From: Chryseobacterium nakagawai
GTDB taxonomy: Bacteria > Bacteroidota > Bacteroidia > Flavobacteriales > Weeksellaceae
Direction: 5' to 3'
DNA: 64,000 nucleotides
Assembly: GCF_900637665.1 (NCBI RefSeq)
Contig: NZ_LR134386.1
Coordinates: 3,712,501 to 3,776,500, forward strand
The notes under the pieces are model-generated. The model was not told the origin of the DNA. It did not search any database and saw nothing but the letters and a program-made list of their open reading frames with translations. Each line of letters starts with the position of its first letter. The first letter of the stretch is position 1. Shown piece after piece: positions 36,291 through 44,402 of the stretch. Position numbers and translations under genes: made by a program.

Positions 36291-36968
36291 TCAGTTTTTG
36301 GTAAACGGTATATTGTTATAAAAACCAATCTGAATCTGTCCTCTATTTCTGTTTTCCTGAATCTGATTCATATAACCGGCTTCAATCCGCATGTTTTTGT
36401 TAATGACATAGCCCAATGCCCCATAAACTCTGTTTCTATCGAAAGTAGGACTATTGAAATGGAGGAAAATCTCATTATATACAGATGCATACAATGTTTT
36501 CGGCAGCATTTCCTTTTGAGTGATCGGTATATTCAATCCTAACATATAACGAAATCTCATTCTAAAATCATCTTCCAGAAAACGTTCTTCCAAACGATAA
36601 CGATGCTGAAGATTAAAACGTCCGAACTTCTGCTTGGTAATATATTGTTGGAAAATTCTGTGTTCTATATTTTCCTTTTTATCACCATTTACATAGGGCT
36701 GGCTCAAAATAAATCCATATCCTAGCAATACGTTATTATTATTTTCTGTCAGATCATATCCAATTCCGGTGCGGATCAGAAGCTGTTCCAGATCCCCAAT
36801 AGCATCAAAATTTCTATACTGAACTTCATTATGCCAGTTTAGTTTTTTACTGATTTTATTATTCCCAAAATACATATACCATGCACCCAAATCATTTTTT
36901 TGCGCCCATGTAAGAACAGACCCCAAACTCAATACCGTGAATGCCAACTTCGTAAAAACCTTTCTCAT
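36291..36968 (-). CDS. DUF2490 family outer-membrane-like protein
   Basis: The start at 36968 gives the signal peptide MRKVFTKLAFTVLSLGSVLTWAQ. The mature 200 residues are typical DUF2490: LGAWYMYFGNNKISKKLNWH, YRNFDAIGDLEQLLIRTGIGY, HRIFQQYITKQKFGRFNLQHRYRLEERF and alternating amphipathic strands ending in QIQIGFYNN. It is predicted to be a small outer-membrane beta-barrel of unknown role. Separated by about 80 bases from the bestrophin gene on the same strand. Confidence 0.83.
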   Translation of the reverse strand: MRKVFTKLAFTVLSLGSVLTWAQKNDLGAWYMYFGNNKISKKLNWHNEVQYRNFDAIGDLEQLLIRTGIGYDLTENNNNVLLGYGFILSQPYVNGDKKENIEHRIFQQYITKQKFGRFNLQHRYRLEERFLEDDFRMRFRYMLGLNIPITQKEMLPKTLYASVYNEIFLHFNSPTFDRNRVYGALGYVINKNMRIEAGYMNQIQENRNRGQIQIGFYNNIPFTKN

Positions 36969-37111
36969 GCTTATCAATTACTATTATCTATCGTTTTTAA
37001 CAAAATTAATAATTTAAATCAATAATCGCAAACGATATTTTTTAGTTAACACAATCAAGGTTTTATAGTAAGCAACTTTAAATCTGACACTTTAACCAAA
37101 TTCCAACTATT

Positions 37112-37507
37112 TTACCCCGGAATCTGCTCTATTAAGAGATCTCTCCGTTCTTTATCAAAGTAAGTACAAGTCATTCCATTCAAATCCATTTTCCAGCCTT
37201 CAATTCCATTTTCTGCACAGTCTTTACAGAATGTCATATAATCTGTACCTCCCTGCTGGTGAAGCTTTAATCTTGCTTTAAAATGGTCAAGATTCACCTT
37301 TTCAGAAACACCAAGTTTATCATACTTACCTGCTGTTTGGGCAGATTGATTATGGGGATCAAAATATTCTGTCTTTCCATCCTCCACATACGTTGTATAG
37401 TGAGAAACACCAAGTTCTTTAATCGCTTTTATATATTGAGGGAAATCAGCTCCACTTTTTACTTTTTGATGCTCAGTTTTAATATCTTCAAGGGTAAATT
37501 TCATCAT
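37112..37507 (-). CDS. DUF1398 family protein
   Basis: This 131-residue cytosolic protein contains FTLEDIKTEHQKVKSGADFPQYI, the conserved KELGVSHYTTYVEDGKTEYF and LKLHQQGGTDYMTFCKDCAENGIEGW with two cysteines, and ends MTCTYFDKERRDLLIEQIPG. It matches DUF1398 (YbcV-like), of unknown function. A single gene with a 5' region of about 45 bases to the hairpin at 37587. Confidence 0.82.
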   Translation of the reverse strand: MMKFTLEDIKTEHQKVKSGADFPQYIKAIKELGVSHYTTYVEDGKTEYFDPHNQSAQTAGKYDKLGVSEKVNLDHFKARLKLHQQGGTDYMTFCKDCAENGIEGWKMDLNGMTCTYFDKERRDLLIEQIPG

Positions 37508-37586
37508 TCTATTTTTAATTAATTATTATTGTTTTCCATATCAAATTTAAAAATTTTCGGGATGCAAATATAATATCAAATAAAAA

Positions 37587-37607
37587 ACCGGCAGGATGAC
37601 TGCCGGT
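37587..37607 (-). terminator. hairpin terminator
   Basis: Perfect 8-bp stem ACCGGCAG/CTGCCGGT with a 5-base loop, then TTTTTTATTT on the minus strand. It ends the PhnB-like gene at 37644. Confidence 0.8.
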
Positions 37608-37643
37608 AACTTATAACTATATTTCAGATACAAAATATAAATC

Positions 37644-38093
37644 TTATGGATGTTGCTGCATTTTAGCAGGATCATCGTAATTAACCATCCAGTTGATCCC
37701 GAATCTATCGGTAAACATTCCAAAGTAAGCACCCCAGAAAGTATCTGCCAATGGCATTGTTACGTGTCCATCCGCAGAAAGACCATTGAATAATTTCTCT
37801 GCTTCTGCTTTGGATTCCGCATTGATAGAAATTGAAAAATTGTTTCCTTTTTTAAAGTCGGAAGCCCATTCTCCTCCTGTATCACTTCCCATTAATACCG
37901 TTTCCTTGGAAATAGGAAGGGTAACGTGCATGATTCTGTTCTTATCTTCTTCTGAAACCTCTTTTCCTTCCATAGGAGGCATTTCTCCGAAAGTTCCGAT
38001 ATAAGGATATTCTCCTCCGAAAACCGATTTATAGAAATCGAATGCTTCTCTGCAATTCCCATTGAATGTTAAATAAACATTTACTGATGCCAT
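37644..38093 (-). CDS. VOC family PhnB-like protein
   Basis: This 149-residue protein fits the PhnB/3-demethylubiquinone-methyltransferase-like VOC group: VNVYLTFNGNCREAFDFYKSVFGGE, MHVTLPISKETVLMGSD, ISINAESKAEAEKLFNGLSADG and WGAYFGMFTDRFGINWMVNY. Despite old names, members are small metal-binding VOC proteins with unclear substrates. It is 43 bases downstream of another VOC gene and ends at a terminator. Confidence 0.87.
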   Translation of the reverse strand: MASVNVYLTFNGNCREAFDFYKSVFGGEYPYIGTFGEMPPMEGKEVSEEDKNRIMHVTLPISKETVLMGSDTGGEWASDFKKGNNFSISINAESKAEAEKLFNGLSADGHVTMPLADTFWGAYFGMFTDRFGINWMVNYDDPAKMQQHP

Positions 38094-38136
38094 GATTGTT
38101 TTTTTTAGTTAAGTTTTAATTTTTTTTGAATTCTGT

Positions 38137-38508
38137 TTATCTGTGTTGATCGATTAGGATCATATTTCCATCTGGATCTTTCAGGTAGATATGCTCAGGT
38201 CCTGAAGTGTTTTCATCAGCATCTTTATCAATCTCTACTCCACTCTCCTTTAAACGTTTCTGGATTTCGCGTACATCGTCAAAGGATTCAAGATTTTGCC
38301 CATTTTCATCCCATCCCGGATTAAAAGTCAGCATATTCCCATCAAACATTGCCTGGAACAGTCCTATCAAAGTAGATCCGTTTTTCATGATGAGGTAATT
38401 TTGCTCTGTAGCTCCAGCCATCGTTGCAAAGCCCAGTTTTTCATAAAAATCTTTGGACTTTTGAAGGTCTTTTACACTAAGACTGATTGAAAAGGCTCCT
38501 AATTTCAT
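38137..38508 (-). CDS. VOC family protein
   Basis: This 123-residue protein has the VOC pattern FSISLSVKDLQKSKDFYEKLGFATM in the first module and the metal-site end PEHIYLKDPDGNMILIDQHR in the second. It resembles glyoxalase/fosfomycin-resistance-like proteins, with no residues that allow a closer call. Followed by the PhnB-like VOC gene on the same strand. Confidence 0.85.
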   Translation of the reverse strand: MKLGAFSISLSVKDLQKSKDFYEKLGFATMAGATEQNYLIMKNGSTLIGLFQAMFDGNMLTFNPGWDENGQNLESFDDVREIQKRLKESGVEIDKDADENTSGPEHIYLKDPDGNMILIDQHR

Positions 38509-38578
38509 ATTTTAAAGTTGATGTAAGTTATTGTTTTATTAATCAATTGTACATGTAAGAACAAGTTTCCCTTTGATA

Positions 38579-39049
38579 TTACTGATTTTTCAGATGTGTT
38601 TTGAACTCAAGGGTTCCATCATAGCTTTTCCAATTACCGATCAGTTCAATATACTGTCCTTCCACTTTTTCAGTTTTTCTGTTCCATTTAAAGTTATAGA
38701 TGAATCTCCCTTTAAAAATTCCAGAATGTTTTCCTTTATTCTCTTCAGCCAGTTCGTATTCTCCAAATACTGTTCCTTGTTTTTTTGAATCCTTATATTT
38801 TGAAATGGTTAACGTTCCTTCAAGTTTAGCATAATTGGTATCTACAAGAGAGTATCCTGAAACAAAATACTGCTGATCATTCTTTTTATTCTGTTCAGAA
38901 ATCGTAATCTTAAGCTTCAGTTCCTGTCCCTTATTTCCAATGGTTCCGATATAAGGGTTACTGTTATTCAGCCATATATTTGAAATATTAGGCATCTGGG
39001 CCAACACAAAATTGGTTGCCAGAATCAAGAGCAATAAAAGTTTTTTCAT
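38579..39049 (-). CDS. exported protein of unknown function
   Basis: This 156-residue protein has a Sec signal (MKKLLLLLILATNFVLAQ). The mature part is strand-rich (LKLKITISEQNKKNDQQYFV, YAKLEGTLTISKYKDSKKQG, GIFKGRFIYNFKWNRKTEKV) and resembles a small lipocalin-like or beta-barrel fold. No family recognised. Its start is 12 bases after the DUF1569 stop, so the two are probably cotranscribed. Confidence 0.65.
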   Translation of the reverse strand: MKKLLLLLILATNFVLAQMPNISNIWLNNSNPYIGTIGNKGQELKLKITISEQNKKNDQQYFVSGYSLVDTNYAKLEGTLTISKYKDSKKQGTVFGEYELAEENKGKHSGIFKGRFIYNFKWNRKTEKVEGQYIELIGNWKSYDGTLEFKTHLKNQ

Positions 39050-39061
39050 AGTGTGATTTTT

Positions 39062-39517
39062 TTAAACTCCGAATTGAGACAGGTGATGGTTAAGATGTTT
39101 GGCAAACATATTGTTCCATTCCTGAGCTTTTAATTTTCCGAAAGAGAAAGATTCTTTGCCATCAAAAGCATCTGCTCCTAATTGCTGAGTCTTTTGTATA
39201 AAACCAATCAATCTTCTTCTTTCTTCTTCAAAGTTTTTTCTTCCGGATACTAAAAATTGAGGAGCTGTTGGAGAATCCCTCGGATAGGCTTTTTCACCTA
39301 CTACTTTAGATTTCACAAAAGTTTTTAGAATAAATTTTGCAATAGATCCCGGTTTTTTATGTTTTTCCGGTTCATATACCATTTCATATGTGATACTACA
39401 GTGCGCCAACATCTGATCCACCGTCATTTTTCCCCATAATCCATGAGTATCTTCCACCAGCCTGTTTATTCTATCAATATAATTTTGAGCATCTTTTGCG
39501 TCAAATACATTTTCCAT
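39062..39517 (-). CDS. DUF1569/DinB-like protein
   Basis: This 151-residue helical protein has LVEDTHGLWGKMTVDQMLAHCSITYEM near the N-terminus and AQEWNNMFAKHLNHHLSQFGV at the end. The histidines in MLAHC and HLNHHL would form the metal site of DinB-like four-helix bundles, matching DUF1569. Members of the superfamily act in thiol-related reactions, but this one has no assigned role. It precedes the exported 156-residue protein gene. Confidence 0.82.
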   Translation of the reverse strand: MENVFDAKDAQNYIDRINRLVEDTHGLWGKMTVDQMLAHCSITYEMVYEPEKHKKPGSIAKFILKTFVKSKVVGEKAYPRDSPTAPQFLVSGRKNFEEERRRLIGFIQKTQQLGADAFDGKESFSFGKLKAQEWNNMFAKHLNHHLSQFGV

Positions 39518-39605
39518 ATACGATCTGTTTTTACTACAGACAAATATATCAGTTTTTTTGTTTGATTTTTATGGTGGAGAATTTTTTTGTTTTGAGATTC
39601 GAACT

Positions 39606-39790
39606 AAGAGTTTGAGGGTTTGAGAGTATGAGGGTTTTAGTGTACATTTTATCTATTCCACAACTATTCTATACCGATAACAATTCCATACCTGATCCTT
39701 CATCTCCTTCTGAGGAATAGCGAAAATTCAACGAATTTTTGACCGGGTGGTGTTAGAAGTTTGAGAGTATAAATGTTTGAGAGTATAAGC
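39606..39790. repeat. degenerate GTTTGAGAGTAT repeats
   Basis: The 300-base space between the DUF1569 and ABC-permease genes holds two clusters of TTTGAGAGTAT/TTTGAGGGT units (39606-39640 and 39757-39790) with a small AAAATTC/GAATTTT hairpin (39723-39739) between them. No gene is visible. The clusters look like the remains of a short tandem repeat. Confidence 0.5.
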
Positions 39791-39830
39791 GTAATATGAA
39801 TCCCTACTCTTTCATTATGATAAAAACAAA

Positions 39831-41039
39831 CTATTCATTTTCCGCTCCAGAACCTCCTTCTGCTGCAATTTCCTGAGGAGCTGCTTTTTTGAAAATAAAC
39901 CAAAGTTTGATCTTTAAAGCAATCCACCCTATAATAGCATAAACTACTAAAAGAATGCTTAAGTGTTTCAGATATGGGAAAGTAAGCTCTACAGATCCTT
40001 TTTGAATTAATAGAATTTTAAAGGCTTGTAAAAAAGGCGTTAACGGAATGATATTCGCAATAAACTGTACAAAGGCAGGCATCGCATTTAAAGGCCATGT
40101 AAAACCACTAATGATAAAGGCAGGTGAAGCAATCACCATCAGGATTTGCGTTGCCTTCAAAGCATCCGGAATTAATATACTAATGAACACCCCAAGGAAG
40201 GAAACAGAGCCTACAAAAACAGCGGTCAGGAGAATAAAATTAAATATCCCTTCCGGCATCGGCACTTTGAAAATCATGTGCATAAGATAGTAAACACCTA
40301 CGATAAGAATGGAGAATACCCAAATTGGAATAACCTTAATAAGCATTGTTGGAAATGCCCATTTCTTCATTTTCACATACTCTTTTACGAAAGAACCTCT
40401 TTGGAATTCTGCAGCAAAACTTACTGCCATCGCCAACAGAATCACCTGCTGTAATACTACCGCCAGCATGGCCGGCCACATAAAAATAAGATAATTACTG
40501 GTCGTATTGAAAAGGGTAATATAATTGGTTTTGAAAGGCTCATATTGTGTAACAGCCTTTGCAGCGGGCATTCCTGCCTTCTGTAAAGCCTTGATAGAAG
40601 CCCCGGCAGAGAACGTCCCTATGGTAAGCTGTAATGCTTTGGAGGCAAAGTTTGCCGTCAAAACGTTCCCCGTATTGACATACACATTCAGCTCAGGATA
40701 TTTTTTCTGAAGCATATCCCCTTCAAAACGGGACGGAATAATAACGACAGCTGCTGCCTCATGACGGATCACCTCATCTTTTATGCTCAAAGGTTCCTGC
40801 AGGTATCTGATAATTTTAATGCTTTTATTATCATCCAGCATTTCGGTTAATTGACTGGACAGCGGTGTATTGTCTCTGTCAATCACCAATACAGGGGTAT
40901 TTTCAACTTTTCCACTTTGATAGACAAACCCCAGCAAGGTAGCATAAAAGACTGGTGCCAAAAAGAACACTGTTCTCAAGGTAGAATTGCTGATAAAAAG
41001 TTTGAACTCTCGTTTTAAAAGACGGAAAAATTCTTTCAT
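39831..41039 (-). CDS. ABC-2 type transporter permease
   Basis: This 402-residue membrane protein fits the ABC-2 permease (YhhJ/YbhR-like) family: one N-terminal helix (LRTVFFLAPVFYATLLGFVY), a periplasmic domain of about 150 residues and five more helices in residues 180-380, including VASPAFIISGFTWPL-like text (IASPAFIISGFTWPLNAMP). It would move a substrate across the inner membrane with the HlyD-like and TolC-like proteins encoded upstream. No ATP-binding subunit is encoded in this operon, which is unusual. The 11-residue acidic tail (AEGGSGAENE) is odd but probably harmless. Confidence 0.85.
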   Translation of the reverse strand: MKEFFRLLKREFKLFISNSTLRTVFFLAPVFYATLLGFVYQSGKVENTPVLVIDRDNTPLSSQLTEMLDDNKSIKIIRYLQEPLSIKDEVIRHEAAAVVIIPSRFEGDMLQKKYPELNVYVNTGNVLTANFASKALQLTIGTFSAGASIKALQKAGMPAAKAVTQYEPFKTNYITLFNTTSNYLIFMWPAMLAVVLQQVILLAMAVSFAAEFQRGSFVKEYVKMKKWAFPTMLIKVIPIWVFSILIVGVYYLMHMIFKVPMPEGIFNFILLTAVFVGSVSFLGVFISILIPDALKATQILMVIASPAFIISGFTWPLNAMPAFVQFIANIIPLTPFLQAFKILLIQKGSVELTFPYLKHLSILLVVYAIIGWIALKIKLWFIFKKAAPQEIAAEGGSGAENE

Positions 41040-41112
41040 CTGTATATTTTAAAAATTTTAAATAAACACACGGCAAGCTGTATGTATTGGGGCTAGCCAT
41101 CTTATTTCGTAA

Positions 41113-42072
41113 TTATTTCAGGATCACATTGGCATTCACCAAAAGGCTTTTCGCTTTATTCATATCCGTAGGCTTAACTTTAATCTCGTAGACCGCATCC
41201 TGCAGCTGATAATCAGGATAAGCTGTTGTAATATCTGCATATCTTGTCAGCTGTTTGATATACACTACTGTTCCCTCCAGGTTTTCTTTATTGTAAACTA
41301 CCTGCATATTCACATTCTGCCCTTTTTTATATTTTGAAATAGCACTTTCAGGAACCGTAAACCTAAAGTAAGTACTCTCTGGAATATATCCGTTGAACAA
41401 AGCAAATCCGGCTGTTGCCAACTCTCCTGTATTTAGACTGATGGTTTCAATTTCCATATCATTGGTCGCAATAACATATCTCTCAGAATAAGCTACGTTA
41501 GCTTCCTGTAAAGCTCCTTTAGCCTGAGAAGCCTGTCCTGCTGCCATTTCTACTTTTTCGAAACGGGTTCCTCTGTTCACATCATCTAATTCTGCAACTA
41601 CAGCATCATATTGAGCTTTTGCCCCCTGAAGTTTAGCATACACTTCATCATGTGCTTGTGGAGACATCAAACTGTCGCGGAACATGTTATTAGCTCTTCT
41701 ATAGGATTTCTGAGCAAAATCATATTGCTCTTTCAGTCCTTTATATTTTGCCTGAAGCTGTCTCAGCTGGTCTGGTGTAGCCCCATTTTTAGCCATTTGT
41801 TCCTGGGCTGTAGCGGCACTTACCGCACCCTGAGCCTGCGCAATTTTTGCAGATACTTCCGGAACGTCAAGCTGAGCCAGGGTATCTCCTTTTTTTACCG
41901 ACTGTCCTTCAGAGACATATATCTTTAGAATTCTTCCGGTAACCTTCGGAGCAAAAGAGATCACATCTTTTTTTGTTTTTCCTTCCGGTTCCTTTATTTT
42001 TTCGTCTTTCTTGTCGCAACTTCCCAATAAAAACAGAGAAGCAATGAGTATGGATATATTTTTATGCATCAT
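41113..42072 (-). CDS. HlyD/MFP periplasmic adaptor lipoprotein
   Basis: This 319-residue lipoprotein (LFLLGSCDKKD lipobox) has the adaptor layout: biotinyl-lipoyl half (APKVTGRILKIYVSEGQSVKKGDTLAQLDVPE), a coiled-coil hairpin (about 75-175; SAKIAQAQGAVSAATAQEQM, QLQAKYKGLKEQYDFAQ) and a beta-barrel end. It links the inner-membrane permease to the TolC-like channel. Eight bases separate it from the TolC stop and 73 from the permease start, so the three form an exporter operon. Confidence 0.88.
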   Translation of the reverse strand: MMHKNISILIASLFLLGSCDKKDEKIKEPEGKTKKDVISFAPKVTGRILKIYVSEGQSVKKGDTLAQLDVPEVSAKIAQAQGAVSAATAQEQMAKNGATPDQLRQLQAKYKGLKEQYDFAQKSYRRANNMFRDSLMSPQAHDEVYAKLQGAKAQYDAVVAELDDVNRGTRFEKVEMAAGQASQAKGALQEANVAYSERYVIATNDMEIETISLNTGELATAGFALFNGYIPESTYFRFTVPESAISKYKKGQNVNMQVVYNKENLEGTVVYIKQLTRYADITTAYPDYQLQDAVYEIKVKPTDMNKAKSLLVNANVILK

Positions 42073-42080
42073 TTTAATTT

Positions 42081-43499
42081 TTAAGGGATTAAATAAAATT
42101 TAGTAATGTCCAGTTCCTGAGTAGCTCTCATCAATTCTATTCCTGCTCTTCTCTGGTTGAAAATCGCATTCTGATATCCTAGCTCTGCCACTTCAAGGTC
42201 ATTTTCTGCATCAATAAGCTGTGAGGATTTGCTCATACCATATCTGAATTCTTTTTCTGCCTGTACCAATGCACTTTTAGCCAGTTCCTTTTCTTTAGCT
42301 TTTAAAGTAATCTGAGCGGTAGCAATATCATAATTGGTTTGATTATTGGCTAAGTTCAACGATAGTTTTTTCAATGCATCTTCTTTCTGGTTCTGAAGCA
42401 CTTCTTTACCTACTTTTGCCGTTTCTTCGGCATGTTTCCCTTCTTTTCCATCAAAAATCTCCCATTTAAACCCAACTCCAGCCGTGATTAAAGGAAAAAT
42501 ATTAATATTATTAGGACTCCAGTCCAGTTTTTTCCCTTCATAGCCAAGAATTGGAACAGCAGGAACTATATTTTCAGAGCTTTTGATATGGTTACCATAT
42601 AACCCAATATAATAAGCGGAAGCCATCAGCTGAACTTTGGGAATCATCCAGGTTCTTTCTGCTTTTATTTTATAATCCGCAGCAGCAATTCCATGCTCAA
42701 GGGCACGAACCTCAGCTCTTTGGTCAATTCCTTTTTCTGCTGTAAGAAGTTCTACAGGAGATAGCGTTGGATCAATCATCTTTAAACGTTCTCTATTGAT
42801 TCCCGTTAAAATATAAAGCTGAGTAAGAAGTAGTTCTTTTTTTCCTTCATATTCTACCACTTTTGCATTTAAAGTAGCCTGAGCCAATTCAATTTTTTTG
42901 TGATCGTAAGGAGTAATCAACCCGTAGCCTAACGCTTTATCTGCTGTTTTTTTGTTAATGTCCAGTCTTTTTTTACTTTCATCCAGTACTTTTTTAGACT
43001 GATGGATCAGTGCCAGCTGGTCATAAGCTCTGGAAATACTCGCTACAACTTCATCTCTGGATTTTTCTAACAGAACATCTTCAGACTTCTTCTTTTCTTC
43101 AACTGCCTTTTTCAGGTATTTAACTTTTCCTCCGGAATACACAAGCATCTTGGCTTCTGCCTTGGCAACGCCTGAAAATCCGGATACATTGAAGTTATTG
43201 TTGAAAGCTCCCTCCGCGATATTGATAAAAGGAGCCAGATTAATTTCTGGAGACGTAAGCCTTGCTGTTCCGTTAAGATAACCGGCTTTACCACTTAGTT
43301 CCAATGTAGGAAGAAAGATATCTTTTAACTTATGTTCGTCAAGATCGGTAAGTTTGTTTTGGGTAATCTGCATTTTCAGGTTCGAGTCCCGAACCATTGC
43401 ACTATCCAGAAGTTCTTTAAAATCCGGCGCAGACTGTGCCCAGCCAAAAGCAGGAAAAGCAAAAAAACTAAACGTAAAAATCAATAAATTGTTTTTCAT
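42081..43499 (-). CDS. TolC family outer membrane efflux protein
   Basis: This 472-residue protein has a signal peptide (FSFFAFPAFGWAQ) and the two repeated helical-hairpin halves of TolC: SRAYDQLALIHQSKKVLDES with ITPYDHKKIELAQATLNAKV in the first, and LANNQTNYDIATAQITLKAKEKELAKSALVQAEKEFRYGMSK in the second, ending in LMRATQELDITKFYL. It forms the trimeric outer-membrane exit duct. First gene of the exporter operon, with a promoter-like site 16 bases upstream. Confidence 0.9.
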   Translation of the reverse strand: MKNNLLIFTFSFFAFPAFGWAQSAPDFKELLDSAMVRDSNLKMQITQNKLTDLDEHKLKDIFLPTLELSGKAGYLNGTARLTSPEINLAPFINIAEGAFNNNFNVSGFSGVAKAEAKMLVYSGGKVKYLKKAVEEKKKSEDVLLEKSRDEVVASISRAYDQLALIHQSKKVLDESKKRLDINKKTADKALGYGLITPYDHKKIELAQATLNAKVVEYEGKKELLLTQLYILTGINRERLKMIDPTLSPVELLTAEKGIDQRAEVRALEHGIAAADYKIKAERTWMIPKVQLMASAYYIGLYGNHIKSSENIVPAVPILGYEGKKLDWSPNNINIFPLITAGVGFKWEIFDGKEGKHAEETAKVGKEVLQNQKEDALKKLSLNLANNQTNYDIATAQITLKAKEKELAKSALVQAEKEFRYGMSKSSQLIDAENDLEVAELGYQNAIFNQRRAGIELMRATQELDITKFYLIP

Positions 43500-43514
43500 G
43501 GTTTATGTTTATAA

Positions 43515-43548
43515 CAAATATAATGCAAAAATTGTTAAAATCTTCAAA
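43515..43548 (-). promoter_or_regulatory. promoter-like site of exporter operon
   Basis: Minus strand TTTG (43548-43545), 22-base spacer, TATATTTG (43522-43515). The spacer is at the long end of the Bacteroidota range, and the site is close to the ATG (43499). The remaining 43549-43816 is AT-rich without visible genes. Confidence 0.4.
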
Positions 43549-43816
43549 CATAATTTAACAAAACTATGAATTTAAAACAAGTTTAAAATTTGTTTAAGTA
43601 TAAAAGTCTTTAAAATAAAGTCTTATCAAAATCGTTTAAATGTTAATTAAAAACTAAAAAATTTTGAAAAAAATTTTAACTCTACTTTTACCACTTGCTC
43701 TTTACCTTTTTTTTCGTAGAAAACAAAGTATTTAAGAACTCCGAGTTGTGACAACAAAAAGATAGCATAGTCTCCATCCTAATATTCATTTATCTTACAT
43801 GAAGAATATAAAAGCG

Positions 43817-43846
43817 AAAACTCCCCACATTACTGCGAGGAGTTTT
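43817..43846 (-). terminator. hairpin terminator after ecotin gene
   Basis: AAAACTCC/GGAGTTTT stem (43817-43824 and 43839-43846), followed on the minus strand by TTTTCGCTTTTAT. It lies 24 bases past the ecotin stop. Confidence 0.65.
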
Positions 43847-43870
43847 CTGTTTATAATAAGCTTGCAAATT

Positions 43871-44359
43871 CTACTTTTGAACTGCTTTTTTCATGGTGTT
43901 ATCAGGTCTTAAAACTCTGTAACGAACTTCTATATCTTTTGGCACATAGAATACCAATGGCAGTTTACTGTTGTATCTTACAATTTCCGGCTTAAGGGTA
44001 ACAAACTTTTTAGAAAGTTTCTGTCCCGGACATCCCATCAAAGTTCCTGCAGTTTCTCCTTTAGACTCTACTTCATAATAGTTGTACCCCCATCCTTGAA
44101 GATCCTGGCTTTTCATTTCTCCCATTAAGGAGTAATTGTTACAGTCTAACATTTTTTCAGCTCCAACAAAAACTTCCACTTTTAAATCACTTTCGTTTTT
44201 TGCTACTGGAAGCTGAATATATACTTGCTTGTATCCTTCTTTAGCTTTTGGGAACATTTCAATCTGTAGTTTTTCAAACTTTTCAGCTTTCTTTTGAGCG
44301 AAAGCACTTACCCCAGCCATCAATACCAATCCAGTAATTAAAGTTTTTGAAAATTTCAT
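43871..44359 (-). CDS. eco: ecotin family serine protease inhibitor
   Basis: This 162-residue protein has a signal peptide (MKFSKTLITGLVLMAGVSAFAQ) and aligns along its length with E. coli ecotin: EMFPKAKEGYKQVYIQLP, LKVEVFVGAEKMLDCNNYSL, LQGWGYNYYEVES, the reactive loop ETAGTLMGCPGQK with Met at P1 and the loop disulfide Cys, KKFVTL and VRYNSKLPLVFYVPKDIEVRYRV. Ecotin dimers inhibit trypsin-, chymotrypsin- and elastase-type enzymes in the periplasm. It starts 43 bases after the stop of the alpha-2-macroglobulin gene, so the two inhibitors are likely cotranscribed. Confidence 0.93.
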   Translation of the reverse strand: MKFSKTLITGLVLMAGVSAFAQKKAEKFEKLQIEMFPKAKEGYKQVYIQLPVAKNESDLKVEVFVGAEKMLDCNNYSLMGEMKSQDLQGWGYNYYEVESKGETAGTLMGCPGQKLSKKFVTLKPEIVRYNSKLPLVFYVPKDIEVRYRVLRPDNTMKKAVQK

Positions 44360-44402
44360 TTTATTTGGTTTTAAATTTTACGTATTTCCTAATAGCCAAA
44401 AA

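Noticed and set aside
37547..37732. 61-codon minus-strand frame over the PhnB terminator
   Set aside because: It spans a clear terminator and overlaps the end of a better gene.
43376..43395. GGTTCGAGTCCCGAACC resembling a tRNA T arm
   Set aside because: It lies inside the TolC gene and no cloverleaf can be built around it.
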